Part shown: one piece after another, positions 35,934 through 44,374 of the stretch
How positions within the stretch are numbered: the first letter of the stretch is position 1
How the letters are laid out: each line of letters opens with the position of its first letter
DNA from: Bacillus sp. MM2020_4
GTDB taxonomy: Bacteria; Bacillota; Bacilli; Bacillales; Cytobacillaceae
Direction: 5' to 3'
Length of the DNA: 64,000 bases
NCBI RefSeq assembly: GCF_011250555.1
Contig: NZ_JAANMZ010000019.1
Coordinates: 1 to 64,000 of the forward strand
Translations under genes and position numbers: made by a program
The notes under the pieces: generated by a model
Databases searched by the model: none
What the model saw: only the letters and a program-made list of their open reading frames with translations
Told to the model about the DNA's origin: nothing

Positions 35934-36045
35934 AATTCCGGAAATAATATAATAGGTGTAATACCAGCGAAAAGACCCAGAAAAACAACTGATAATTAAG
36001 GTATGGTAAATGATTTATTTCCGAAAATTCTCAAAATAAATTTTA

Positions 36046-36060
36046 ATGAAAGCGTATGCT
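36046..36060 (+). promoter_or_regulatory. cre site (CcpA operator) at the proline dehydrogenase promoter
   Basis: ATGAAAGCGTATGCT fits WTGNAANCGNWNNCW at every position. It abuts a TATAAT -10 box at 36060-36065, 40 bp before the proline dehydrogenase start, so CcpA would block transcription during growth on preferred sugars. Confidence 0.75.
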
Positions 36061-36099
36061 ATAATGATAATAAAAAACAACAGCAAGGAGCAAATCGCA

Positions 36100-36129
36100 A
36101 TGTTGAAAGATATTTTTATGGGTTTATCC
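36100..36129 (+). other. Start choice for the proline dehydrogenase
   Basis: The ATG at 36100 is preferred because AAGGAG lies nine bases upstream. Longer in-frame starts back to 36046 fall inside the cre site and promoter and are unlikely. Confidence 0.7.
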
Positions 36130-37089
36130 CAAAACCAATTTCTTAACAGCACAGCAAAGAAATATGGGTTAAAAATGGGGGCGCAAAGCGTTGTTGCTGG
36201 AACGAATATACCGGAAGTCATTAAAAGTATAAAAGAACTAAACGCGCATGGAATCTCTTGTACTGTCGATAACCTTGGAGAATTCGTGTTTAAAGAAGAA
36301 GAGGCAACAGCTGCGAAGGAACAAATTTTACAGGTCGTTGAGGCAATCCATGAGAACCAAGTGGATGCACATATTTCTTTAAAGCCGACCCAAGTTGGCT
36401 TGGATATCGATTATACTTTTTGTTTGAACAATGTACGAGAGATCGTGGATAAAGCGAGCCAATATCATATGTTTATCAATATTGATATGGAGGACTTTAA
36501 ACATCTAGAACTAACCTTTAATTTATTGGACGACCTCTCGCTAGAGTATGAAAATGTCGGTACCGTAATACAAGCATATTTCCATAATGCACTGGAATAT
36601 GTTGAACGATATAAAAATTATCGGATTCGTCTTGTAAAAGGTGCATATAAAGAGTCAGAAGAAATCGCATACCAGGACAAGAAGGACATCGATAACAATT
36701 ATATTAAGTTAATTGAATGGCATTTATTGAACGGGAAATTTACTTCGATTGCGACACATGACCACAGAATCATAAATCATGTGAAAGAATTTGTTAAACG
36801 CAACGATATTTCCAAAGATAAATACGAGTTCCAAATGCTCTATGGCTTTAGGAAAGAGTTGCAGCTTAAATTGGCAAGCGAAGGTTATAACTTCTGTACG
36901 TATGTTCCCTTTGGAAATGATTGGTATGGGTATTTCATGAGACGCCTGGCGGAAAGACCCCAAAACTTAAATCTTGTTGCGAAACAAGTATTTAATAAAA
37001 AGACAAACACCATACTCGGGGTAGCAGCAGGGGCCTATTTATTAGGAAGAATAACAACTTCTAAAGATAAGAAGAAAAAACGTAATTAA
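36100..37089 (+). CDS. Proline dehydrogenase
   Basis: The 329-residue FAD enzyme oxidises proline to delta-1-pyrroline-5-carboxylate, feeding electrons to the membrane. Signatures are the pattern AHISLKPTQVGLDID (about 86-100), RLVKGAYKESEE (about 190-201) and the substrate-binding YVPFGNDWYGYFMRRLAERPQN (about 281-302) with its paired arginines. The length matches monofunctional Bacillus PutB/PutM/FadM-type enzymes. A perfect cre site sits at its promoter. No pyrroline-5-carboxylate dehydrogenase gene is beside it. The C-terminal tail is very lysine-rich. Confidence 0.92.
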   Translation: MLKDIFMGLSQNQFLNSTAKKYGLKMGAQSVVAGTNIPEVIKSIKELNAHGISCTVDNLGEFVFKEEEATAAKEQILQVVEAIHENQVDAHISLKPTQVGLDIDYTFCLNNVREIVDKASQYHMFINIDMEDFKHLELTFNLLDDLSLEYENVGTVIQAYFHNALEYVERYKNYRIRLVKGAYKESEEIAYQDKKDIDNNYIKLIEWHLLNGKFTSIATHDHRIINHVKEFVKRNDISKDKYEFQMLYGFRKELQLKLASEGYNFCTYVPFGNDWYGYFMRRLAERPQNLNLVAKQVFNKKTNTILGVAAGAYLLGRITTSKDKKKKRN

Positions 37090-37105
37090 GTGCAATAGGA
37101 CATAC

Positions 37106-37150
37106 AAAAAGACTACCAACACAAATGTAAATGTGTTGGTAGTCTTTTTA
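37106..37150. terminator. Strong bidirectional terminator after proline dehydrogenase
   Basis: AAAAAGACTACCAACACA pairs with TGTGTTGGTAGTCTTTTT perfectly over 18 bp, with an 8-nt loop. Confidence 0.92.
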
Positions 37151-37186
37151 TGCGGAAAAGGTTATCACTATCATAATAGGAATAAG

Positions 37187-37199
37187 GGTGTCAGGCACC
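37187..37199. repeat. Dispersed 13-bp repeat, copy 2, supplying a stop codon
   Basis: GGTGTCAGGCACC overlaps the 3' end of the minus-strand gene at 37191. Read on that strand it gives GGT GCC TGA, coding Gly-Ala-stop. Confidence 0.85.
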
Positions 37200-37616
37200 A
37201 TTAGTAACTGCGCTGTAGGAGAAATTGGCGTCGTCCCATTGATAGAGTCCTTCTTGGAGTTTGATGATGGAATCAAATGGCCGTTGAAGGGGGGTGTCCG
37301 TTTCCAGCTCCATAATGTCCGGACTATTTTTTTGCTTCTCGATCAATTGGGTCCTTAATCGAAGCATATCTGTTTTGGAAGCGACGCGAATGATTTTATC
37401 TAGGGTAATTTTCTTTTCGCTGATTCCGTAGGTATTACAAATACTTGTCTGAAAACTTTTGTTATACTGTAGCATCATGTGTAAATCATTGATACATGCC
37501 ACGCCGAAAACCTCTTTTATAATATCCTCATAACGCAGCTGTGTACCAGTTGCAAATTTAATAATATTTTTTTCAGGGTTCTCTAGGCAGTATACTGTTT
37601 CAATTGTATTTTCCAT
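37191..37616 (-). CDS. Uncharacterised 141-residue protein
   Basis: I do not recognise this soluble protein. It starts MENTIETVYCLENPEKNIIKF, has a mixed helix/strand pattern, and its last two residues and stop (Gly-Ala-TGA) lie inside a dispersed 13-bp repeat. AAGGTG precedes the ATG at 37616. The C-terminal region LQEGLYQWDDANFSYSAVTNG is probably close to the original end, with the repeat having changed or created the stop. It is alone between a strong terminator and a 340-bp gap that holds the FNT promoter region. Confidence 0.6.
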   Translation of the reverse strand: MENTIETVYCLENPEKNIIKFATGTQLRYEDIIKEVFGVACINDLHMMLQYNKSFQTSICNTYGISEKKITLDKIIRVASKTDMLRLRTQLIEKQKNSPDIMELETDTPLQRPFDSIIKLQEGLYQWDDANFSYSAVTNGA

Positions 37617-37907
37617 TTATAACACCTTTTCTTCAATATATTTCTATCGCAAATACTTCAATGGGCATTGTCAATGTGAGTGGGAAACTAGAAGGAATTA
37701 AAAAAAACTACGCATATTAGTGATCGTATGACTCTTACTATTTCTGTGTAATATTTATATTATAACATACTTTGTCTCATCACCCGCTAAGCTTCTTCAA
37801 ATATGTAGAAAATTGTCGAAATTATATCGAAGGAAACACAGTAAAGGACTATTAATAGTTATAAAACGTTCACAGGAATGTGGAAGAAGTTGTTATAAAA
37901 TAGAAGT

Positions 37908-37925
37908 ATGTTAAAAACTTCACAA
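37908..37925. promoter_or_regulatory. Rex-like operator upstream of the FNT channel
   Basis: ATGTTAA-AAAC-TTCACAA matches the Rex consensus TTGTGAA-N4-TTCACAA at 12 of 14 half-site positions, with a perfect right half. It lies 32 bp upstream of the FNT start, after a TATAAA -10-like box at 37894. The rest of the 37617-37907 gap shows only short inverted repeats. Confidence 0.65.
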
Positions 37926-37956
37926 AGTAAAAAGTTGTTGTTGAAAGGAGCACATC

Positions 37957-38775
37957 ATGGGGTACAGTAAACCGGAAAAAATTTTGGAAATAACCGTGGA
38001 AAATGGAGTGAAGAAAACGAAATATTCGCTGATGCAGACGATGATCTTAGGTTTTGAAGCGGGAGCCTTTATTGCTTTAGGATACTTAGTATTTATCCGC
38101 GTAACCGCAACCCTCTCACCCAATTTAGAAGGGTTAAGTAGCTTGATTGGCGCGTCTGTGTTTCCGATCGGCCTTATTCTTACCTTAATTGCCGGAGGTG
38201 AACTTCTTACAGGGAATATGATGGCTGTGCCGCTTGCAAGGATGGCTAACCGGATTACAACCGGTCAGGTCTTTTTTAATTGGTTTCTTGTTACTGTCAG
38301 TAATTTTCTTGGGGCTATCTTTGTCGCCTACTTTTTTGGCCACCTTGTTGGACTTACCGAAGTGGGGCCATACCTCTTAAAAACCATAAGCATTGCAGAT
38401 CACAAGCTTGAAGCTTCCTTTTTGCAAGCCTTTATTTCAGGAATCGGCTGTAATTGGCTGGTTGCCGCAGCTGTTTGGCTTTGTTACGGGGCGGAAGATA
38501 TGTTTGGAAAAATTGCTGGTATTTGGTTTCCAACCATGACGTTTGTAGCAATTGGATTTCAACACGTGGTGGCGAATATGTTTGTGATCCCAGCAGCCAT
38601 TTTTGCCGGCCATTTTACTTGGATTGAGTATCTACATAATTTTATCCCAGTCTTTTTAGGAAATGCCATTGGCGGAACGATCTTTATTGCTATGGCATAT
38701 TGGTACGCATTTGGGGAGAAGAAATCACCATATACAAAGACTAGCATGGAGAAGACAATGGAAAAAGCGGGATAA
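37957..38775 (+). CDS. Formate/nitrite transporter (FNT) family channel
   Basis: The 272-residue protein has six predicted membrane segments and FNT signatures: GFEAGAFIALGYLVFI (about 30-45), LIAGGELLTGNMMAVPLA (about 78-95) and GIGCNWLVAAAVWL (about 166-179). The conserved channel His is in GFQHVVANMFVIP. These channels carry formate, nitrite, lactate or hydrosulfide. GAAAGGAG precedes the ATG at 37957. A Rex-like site at its promoter parallels, as I recall, the Rex control of ywcJ, the FNT gene of B. subtilis. Confidence 0.93.
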   Translation: MGYSKPEKILEITVENGVKKTKYSLMQTMILGFEAGAFIALGYLVFIRVTATLSPNLEGLSSLIGASVFPIGLILTLIAGGELLTGNMMAVPLARMANRITTGQVFFNWFLVTVSNFLGAIFVAYFFGHLVGLTEVGPYLLKTISIADHKLEASFLQAFISGIGCNWLVAAAVWLCYGAEDMFGKIAGIWFPTMTFVAIGFQHVVANMFVIPAAIFAGHFTWIEYLHNFIPVFLGNAIGGTIFIAMAYWYAFGEKKSPYTKTSMEKTMEKAG

Positions 38776-38787
38776 TGTTGTAATATG

Positions 38788-38827
38788 CAGCAGTGGAGGA
38801 GCCTAGGCTTCACCGCTGTTTTTTTAT
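38788..38827 (+). terminator. Terminator after the FNT gene
   Basis: CAGCAGTGGAGGAGCC pairs with GGCTTCACCGCTG with small mismatches, followed by seven T. Confidence 0.8.
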
Positions 38828-38990
38828 TTAAATGCCTTCAAATCCCTCCGTTTCAGAAAATGTTTTGATCATCATCCGGACATATAGACAGGTTAAAAGG
38901 AATAAAATGTGTGAATGGAAGATCCAACTTACTATTCAGACTGTGTTGAATAGGCAACAATGATTAGGAAAAGAGGAGAAGTTGCAGGAA

Positions 38991-39992
38991 ATGGCTATGC
39001 GGAAATGGGTAATGACAATATTAGTAATTGGTAGTTTAATAGGGCTTTCGGGGTGTGCAGAAAAAACAACCAAAGAAAAAACACAGGAGGAAAAAATAAC
39101 AGACCCACAAAAAGAGTCGATTCAAAAGCCACCGAAAGAACCGCAAAAAGTAGAGGAACAAAAGCCGATTGTAGTAAATGTTGTTGATCCCGATACGAAG
39201 CTGATTTTAAAGACTTTTTTACCAATTGATTTAGGATTTGAAACAGATCCAGAGAACTATAAAAAGGAATTGGAGAAGTGGGCCAAGGAGTTAGCGAGAG
39301 GAACGGAAACTACAACTGGATATGACCAACGAATGGTGCTTGATAAATTGGATGAAGATGGTCAAATTATTAAAGGAAAACCACGGATCATTTTAGATGA
39401 AGTCGTATTAGTGGAAAGATTAATGACGGCATCTAGTAAGGGTGGTGATGTCGAGCTTCCACTTGAAGTAACTGACAGCGGCTATAACCCTGAAGATGCT
39501 GCACATTTAAGCGAAGTGGTGCTTGCCTCTTTCACGACCTATTTTAGTAGCGGGGTTGTGGGGCGATCGAAAAATATTGAACTATCTGCAGAGGCAATTG
39601 ATCAAATCATTGTTGGAACAAAGGATATTTTTTCGTTTAATACAACGGTAGGTCCAAGTGACACTGAACATGGGTATCAACCGGCAAAAGAGATTGTAAA
39701 TAAGCAATTGGTCGATGGAATCGGCGGCGGGATTTGCCAAACTTCCTCCACGCTGTTTAATGCGGTTGATCAAGTAGGAGTAAGTTATGTTGAAAAACAT
39801 CACCATTCCTTATCTGTTGGCTATGTTCCGGCAGGGCGGGATGCCACTGTGTCATATGGCGGTCCGGACTTTCGTTTTCAAAATACAATCGGTGTGCCTT
39901 TTATCATTAAAACGATTTACGGCAAAGGGAAAATAACTGTCGAGGTGAGAACCTCTGCTGCGTATCAAAGTCTGATTGCAAAAGGAAATTAA
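38991..39992 (+). CDS. VanW family lipoprotein
   Basis: The protein of about 333 residues has a lipoprotein signal (lipobox LSGC near residue 21), then a Lys/Pro/Gln-rich linker to about residue 65. A middle domain follows, then a C-terminal VanW domain (FSFNTTVGPSDTEHGYQPAKEI, then GGGICQTSSTLFNAV, about 240-254). VanW-domain proteins are associated with the cell wall but have no settled biochemical role. It is therefore probably attached to the outer face of the membrane near peptidoglycan. The ATG at 38991 or 38997 may be used; both follow a strong GAGGAG. Confidence 0.88.
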   Translation: MAMRKWVMTILVIGSLIGLSGCAEKTTKEKTQEEKITDPQKESIQKPPKEPQKVEEQKPIVVNVVDPDTKLILKTFLPIDLGFETDPENYKKELEKWAKELARGTETTTGYDQRMVLDKLDEDGQIIKGKPRIILDEVVLVERLMTASSKGGDVELPLEVTDSGYNPEDAAHLSEVVLASFTTYFSSGVVGRSKNIELSAEAIDQIIVGTKDIFSFNTTVGPSDTEHGYQPAKEIVNKQLVDGIGGGICQTSSTLFNAVDQVGVSYVEKHHHSLSVGYVPAGRDATVSYGGPDFRFQNTIGVPFIIKTIYGKGKITVEVRTSAAYQSLIAKGN

Positions 39993-40023
39993 CTATAAGC
40001 AACGCAAAATAGAATAAAAAAAT

Positions 40024-40059
40024 AGGCGGAACTGTCTCATTTCTGATTAGCTCCGCCTT
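40024..40059. terminator. Hairpin between convergent VanW and membrane protein genes
   Basis: AGGCGGA pairs with TCCGCCT, with a further weak CT/AG pair inside a long loop. It lies between convergent genes; termination is likely but no strong T tract is seen. Confidence 0.55.
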
Positions 40060-40094
40060 ATGTTACTAATAACTGAATGACATTCGGACAAACT

Positions 40095-41777
40095 TTATTG
40101 TAATCCTTCTATTTTAAGTGTTTTGACAGGAAGGAAATCTTCTCCTGTTTCTAGGTAGCTCATCGAAACGTGATCACTCTCTTTTAGGTAGATGGCTAAT
40201 GGTGCTTTTTCCGATGATATCAGATAGTTTTTATGGTTATCTAATAGGAAAGAAACAACTGTAAAATCTCCGGATTTTTCTTTATAGACCCTAAGAACTG
40301 TACCAGAGAGTTGTTTTTCTTCGGCTTTGGAGCTGCCGTTCACAGTACCTTTTCCACGCTGCAACGCGGTCTTATATTGTTTTAAGGCTTCATTTGGGGT
40401 GAGGCCATATACGGAAATTTCCGGATTTGCTGCCGAAACGATAAAGTAATTTTGCAAGAAGCCGTTAGAATCAAGGACAGGTGTTAGCCAGCTCGCCTCT
40501 CCGTAAAAATTATAGAGGATTGGCATTTGGCCATGCCATTTCTTTTCAATAAATTTCTTTTCAATAATTTGTAAAGCCCCTTGTGAATCCATATAGGATT
40601 GATCCGGGTTTCCTGTATAGTAGGTCGCTTTCCCGGTTCTTGAGTTGGTTAGAGAGTAGCCAAGCATCGAGTCTACTCCCTCTTTTGGACTGGTGAAATC
40701 GGTGAAGTAATACATCACACCCTTTTCATCAAAAATTGGACTGACATTTGCCTCGGTACCTTCATCTGAAGGAAGCTTTACATCTGATTTTCCAAATTTA
40801 CTATTCCAAAATCCATGGATAAAGTTCCCAAAATAGCTATTTTGCAGACTTACTACCTCAGGTGATACTGCGCCGTCAATAAAATCGGGAACCTCTGATA
40901 AAGGATATTCTTTCGTTTCGCCACTCTTTGAATCAACGACTACAATTCCTTCTACATCAAAGCCATTACGTGCCGAAATAAATTTCCCGTAGGAACGAAT
41001 ATAAAACGGTTTTCCTTTGTCATCTATTTCTAACTGCACATCCCCATAAAAAATTTTCTTCGAATAGTTCATCCGAATATGGCGCTCAACATTTTTATTA
41101 AAGAAGGAGGATGGGGTGTACACCATTTCCGACTTGATGAATTTAGGATTTGCAGATGAATCTGTGGCGCTTAAGGAAAAATAACCTGGTGTTTGATCAC
41201 CTTTCCACCATTTGAAAAATCCTGAGAATTCAACGGGGGCGATATAGACATAATCACCATCCACCTTTTGAATTTGTAAATTTCCAAGTTCATAATAACT
41301 TGTGTTCGGCACTTGGCCGAATGCTTTTTTCATTTTGTTCCGGGCAAATTGCGGCGGGACGCTGGCGGGTGTTTCTTTTTCATCGAAGGTCTTGATTTCT
41401 ACCTTTTGATTCATTTCGGCAATTTCATATTTATCATCAGCATTAAACATAAAGGCCGAAAGGAAATACACACCGATGATGAGACTAATAATGAATAATA
41501 GAGCCTTAGCCTTTCTTTCTGCCCCTTTTGATAGGATTGCTCCAGTAGCGGTAAGAAGGATGGCTAACGGCCAAAGGGTGGAGAAATTTCTATCAAAATT
41601 ACTAAAATAATAGAAGGCAAAGACACAAGCCATCAGTATGATAACCACCGCTAGGATGACGCCAGTCTTTAGCGGTGTACTATCCTTTGTACTTTGCTTT
41701 CCATTTTTATAAATGGGTAATAGAATGACGGCAGAAGCCATTCCAACTATCAGCGTAAATATGAATATGTTCCCCAT
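40095..41777 (-). CDS. Large uncharacterised membrane-anchored protein, 560 residues
   Basis: I do not recognise this protein with certainty. Four hydrophobic segments lie within the first 115 residues (about 3-22, 39-58, 68-86, 92-112), and the remaining 445 residues form a probably extracellular beta-rich domain. Visible patterns include YYELGNLQIQKVDGDYVYIAPVEF, SPIFDEKGVMYYFTDFTS, and an internal hydrophobic-poor tail ending VKTLKIEGLQ. AAAGGAG lies before the ATG at 41777. A pepF gene lies upstream on the same strand but a terminator separates them, so it is likely monocistronic. Composition and codon use look like the neighbours. Confidence 0.65.
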   Translation of the reverse strand: MGNIFIFTLIVGMASAVILLPIYKNGKQSTKDSTPLKTGVILAVVIILMACVFAFYYFSNFDRNFSTLWPLAILLTATGAILSKGAERKAKALLFIISLIIGVYFLSAFMFNADDKYEIAEMNQKVEIKTFDEKETPASVPPQFARNKMKKAFGQVPNTSYYELGNLQIQKVDGDYVYIAPVEFSGFFKWWKGDQTPGYFSLSATDSSANPKFIKSEMVYTPSSFFNKNVERHIRMNYSKKIFYGDVQLEIDDKGKPFYIRSYGKFISARNGFDVEGIVVVDSKSGETKEYPLSEVPDFIDGAVSPEVVSLQNSYFGNFIHGFWNSKFGKSDVKLPSDEGTEANVSPIFDEKGVMYYFTDFTSPKEGVDSMLGYSLTNSRTGKATYYTGNPDQSYMDSQGALQIIEKKFIEKKWHGQMPILYNFYGEASWLTPVLDSNGFLQNYFIVSAANPEISVYGLTPNEALKQYKTALQRGKGTVNGSSKAEEKQLSGTVLRVYKEKSGDFTVVSFLLDNHKNYLISSEKAPLAIYLKESDHVSMSYLETGEDFLPVKTLKIEGLQ

Positions 41778-41851
41778 AAAAATCTCCTTTTTTTCTTGAC
41801 GTTCTGTGCATAATGATAAATATACGAAATATCAAAAGAAAAGTTTCAAAA

Positions 41852-41892
41852 TAAAAAAAACGAGCCATAGAGAGTTTCCTAAAGCTCGTTTT
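41852..41892 (-). terminator. Terminator of pepF
   Basis: On the minus strand AACGAGC pairs with GCTCGTT around a long loop and is followed by a run of T, just past the pepF stop. Confidence 0.7.
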
Positions 41893-41922
41893 TATCATTT
41901 CCAATACAGCAATAAGAAAAAG

Positions 41923-41935
41923 GGTGTCAGGCACC
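41923..41935. repeat. Dispersed 13-bp repeat, copy 3, supplying the pepF stop
   Basis: GGTGTCAGGCACC, read on the minus strand, gives GGT GCC TGA: Gly-Ala-stop of pepF. The arrangement is the same as in copy 2. Confidence 0.85.
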
Positions 41936-43750
41936 AACTTCAAATGATCGCTCTAATTCATCAATTAGTGAACCGACGTAGGCGACGGCTTTCTTGATTG
42001 GATCTGGTTTGGACATGTCGATACCTGCATGTTTTAGTAGTTCAAGTGGCTTCATGGTGCCTCCGGCCCGGAGCACTTCCAGCCATCTGTCTACGGCAGG
42101 CTGGCCCTCTTCTTGAATCATTTGGGCAACAGCGGTTGATGCTGTTAATCCAGCAGAGTAAGTGTATGGATATAGGCCCATGTAATAGTGGGGCTGACGC
42201 ATCCACGTCAAGCATGCACCCTCATCGATTTCAACGGTGTCTCCCCAGAATTCAGAAAGTACAGCACCAGTCATTTCTGATAATGTTTTGGCAGTAAGGG
42301 CTTTGCCTTCCTCAGCAAGGGCATAGACTCTGCGTTGGTATTCGGCTTCAAGTAAATGGGTCACGAAATTATGATAATAGGTACCGAGCAGCTGAAGGAT
42401 AACCCATCGGCGCATTTGCGTATCTTCATTTTTAGCAAGCAAGTGCTGGCCTAACAACATTTCATTCATCGTTGACGGTGCTTCAACAAAATACATGGAG
42501 GGACGGACATTCATAATCCGTTGGTTTTTATTCGCTAAAAAGAAATGCCCCGCATGCCCAAATTCATGGGCCAGAGTGAAGCAGCCGCGCATGTTATCCT
42601 GCCAGCTAATAAGGATGTACGGATGAGCACCATAAGGGCTGGAACAGAAAGCGCCTGTTGATTTGCCCACGTTATCTGCCCGATCAACCCAGCGCTCATG
42701 AAAGCCGCGTTCGATAATTTCACAGTATTCAGGGCCCATTACTTTTAAGGATTCCAAGATGATCTGGCTTGCTTCTTCATAGGTTGTTTCCGGATTGAAA
42801 TCCGGATCCATTGGTGCCTTCAAATCACAGAAAAGCATTTGATCTAGTCCTAAAACCTGTTGCTTTAATTGGGCAAAGCGCCGCATATGTGGTGCTAATT
42901 CTGTAAAAATGATATCGATTTGATTGTTATACATATCTAATGTAACCTGTTGTGGTTCGAGCAGCATATGGGTGACCGACTCATACTTACGTAAGCGTGC
43001 AAGGGTAACTTGTTTATTTACCTCAGCAGCATATGTTGCGGCCATTGTATTTTTATACTGTTTAAGCGATGAAACAAAGGAGTTGTAAGCCTTTCGGCGG
43101 ACCGCTGTATCTGCTGAAAATTCATACCGATTTTCAAATAAAGCAAACGAAACAGGTAATTCGTTTCCGTTGGCATCTTGAATAGGTGCAAACTCCATAT
43201 CGGCCAACTTGCTCATCTGATAAATCTGATAGGGGGCGCCTTGTAAATCGCCGAGCGCTGCCAGTGCTTCTTCCGTTTCTGGTAATAATTTATGTTTTTT
43301 CGATTCTAGTAGCTCTTCTAAACTTTTCTTGAAAGCCCCAAGCATAGGTTCTTCTTTTAGATATTTTTCAATGGTAAATTCTTCAAGCGCTAAGATTTCC
43401 GAGTTAATAAAAGATAAGGCAGCAAAACTTTTTGTCCGTAGGGCGGAGAATTTCGCTGAATTCGCCTGATTTATCGGATCTGTGCTATCGGCAGATTGTT
43501 TTAAATTGGCAAATGTCGATGCCTTAACCATTCGCATTAAATGCTGCTCCTGAGCAGACAAACATTCTAGTAATGCCTTTGCACTGGTATGTAATGTCCC
43601 TTTAAATTTGTTAAACTCCAAGATTTGATTCTCGATCACTTCACATTCTGTTTCCCATGCTTCCTCAGAAGAGAATAAATCTTTCAAATTCCAGGTTTGC
43701 TCTTCAGGAACCTCTGAACGAGTAAGACGTTGTTCAACCGTTTTTTTCAT
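41927..43750 (-). CDS. pepF: Oligoendopeptidase F (M3 family)
   Basis: The 607-residue zinc peptidase degrades short peptides in the cytoplasm. The motif LAHEFGHAGHFFLANKNQR (HEFGH, near residue 395) holds the zinc ligands and catalytic Glu, and the third ligand lies downstream in FVEAPSTMNEMLL. The helical N-terminal lobe and length match M3B PepF. The ATG at 43750 follows AAGGGGGAAA and is preferred to a start 45 bp upstream. The last two residues and stop (Gly-Ala-TGA) come from the dispersed 13-bp repeat. Confidence 0.94.
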   Translation of the reverse strand: MKKTVEQRLTRSEVPEEQTWNLKDLFSSEEAWETECEVIENQILEFNKFKGTLHTSAKALLECLSAQEQHLMRMVKASTFANLKQSADSTDPINQANSAKFSALRTKSFAALSFINSEILALEEFTIEKYLKEEPMLGAFKKSLEELLESKKHKLLPETEEALAALGDLQGAPYQIYQMSKLADMEFAPIQDANGNELPVSFALFENRYEFSADTAVRRKAYNSFVSSLKQYKNTMAATYAAEVNKQVTLARLRKYESVTHMLLEPQQVTLDMYNNQIDIIFTELAPHMRRFAQLKQQVLGLDQMLFCDLKAPMDPDFNPETTYEEASQIILESLKVMGPEYCEIIERGFHERWVDRADNVGKSTGAFCSSPYGAHPYILISWQDNMRGCFTLAHEFGHAGHFFLANKNQRIMNVRPSMYFVEAPSTMNEMLLGQHLLAKNEDTQMRRWVILQLLGTYYHNFVTHLLEAEYQRRVYALAEEGKALTAKTLSEMTGAVLSEFWGDTVEIDEGACLTWMRQPHYYMGLYPYTYSAGLTASTAVAQMIQEEGQPAVDRWLEVLRAGGTMKPLELLKHAGIDMSKPDPIKKAVAYVGSLIDELERSFEVGA

Positions 43751-43840
43751 CACATTTTCCCCCTTGAAAATTTTCGTGTTACTAAATTTTATCATATGTT
43801 ATTAAATATGTTATACTTTTCTGAAAAAGGGGGAGAGAGT

Positions 43841-44326
43841 ATGGAAGAAACAGTAGTAAAAGCGATTCAAGATGAATATCCTGATGATTTTGCTTGGTGT
43901 TACGGCTGTGGCCGATTAAATGAAGCAGGACATCATTTTCGAACAGGATGGTATGGTGAACAAACGGTGTCGATTTATTCACCAAATCCTGAACATTTAG
44001 CATTGCCGGGCTACGTCTATGGCGGGCTTGTTGCCTCGTTCATTGATTGCCACGGGACAGGCTCAGCATCGCTATTTCTTCATCAGAAAAATGGTCATGA
44101 ACCAGGTGATGGGGCAGAGCCGCCCCGCTTTGTAACGGCATCCTTAAATGTGAACTTTTTGAAGCCGACCCCACATGGAGTACCCTTAAAAGCAGTTGGA
44201 ACGGTCCAGGAAATCCATCCAAAAAAATTTAATGTAGTAACAGAGGTTTTTGCGAATGAAGTGTTGTGTGCACGCGGTGAAGTGGTTGCGGTCGTCATGC
44301 CAAGCACATTTTTGAAAAAGGAATAA
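43841..44326 (+). CDS. PaaI/hotdog-fold thioesterase
   Basis: The 161-residue protein has a hotdog fold typical of small acyl-CoA thioesterases. The loop LPGYVYGGLVASFIDCHGTGSA (about 49-70) resembles the PaaI catalytic Gly-rich helix with Asp. FVTASLNVNFLKPTPHGVPL (about 92-111) supplies the following strand. It starts CYGCGRLNEAGHHF (about 19-32), a Cys-rich stretch seen in a subgroup. The ATG at 43841 follows GGGGGAGAG. It is divergent from pepF and followed by a terminator. The acyl substrate is unknown. Confidence 0.8.
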   Translation: MEETVVKAIQDEYPDDFAWCYGCGRLNEAGHHFRTGWYGEQTVSIYSPNPEHLALPGYVYGGLVASFIDCHGTGSASLFLHQKNGHEPGDGAEPPRFVTASLNVNFLKPTPHGVPLKAVGTVQEIHPKKFNVVTEVFANEVLCARGEVVAVVMPSTFLKKE

Positions 44327-44340
44327 CCACAACCAGCACC

Positions 44341-44374
44341 AAAAACCCTTAATCTATGTGATTAGGGTTTTTTT
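44341..44374. terminator. Bidirectional terminator between the thioesterase and tetR2
   Basis: AAAAACCCTTAATC pairs with GATTAGGGTTTTT perfectly apart from the outermost base. The tetR2 stop codon lies inside the left arm. Confidence 0.9.
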
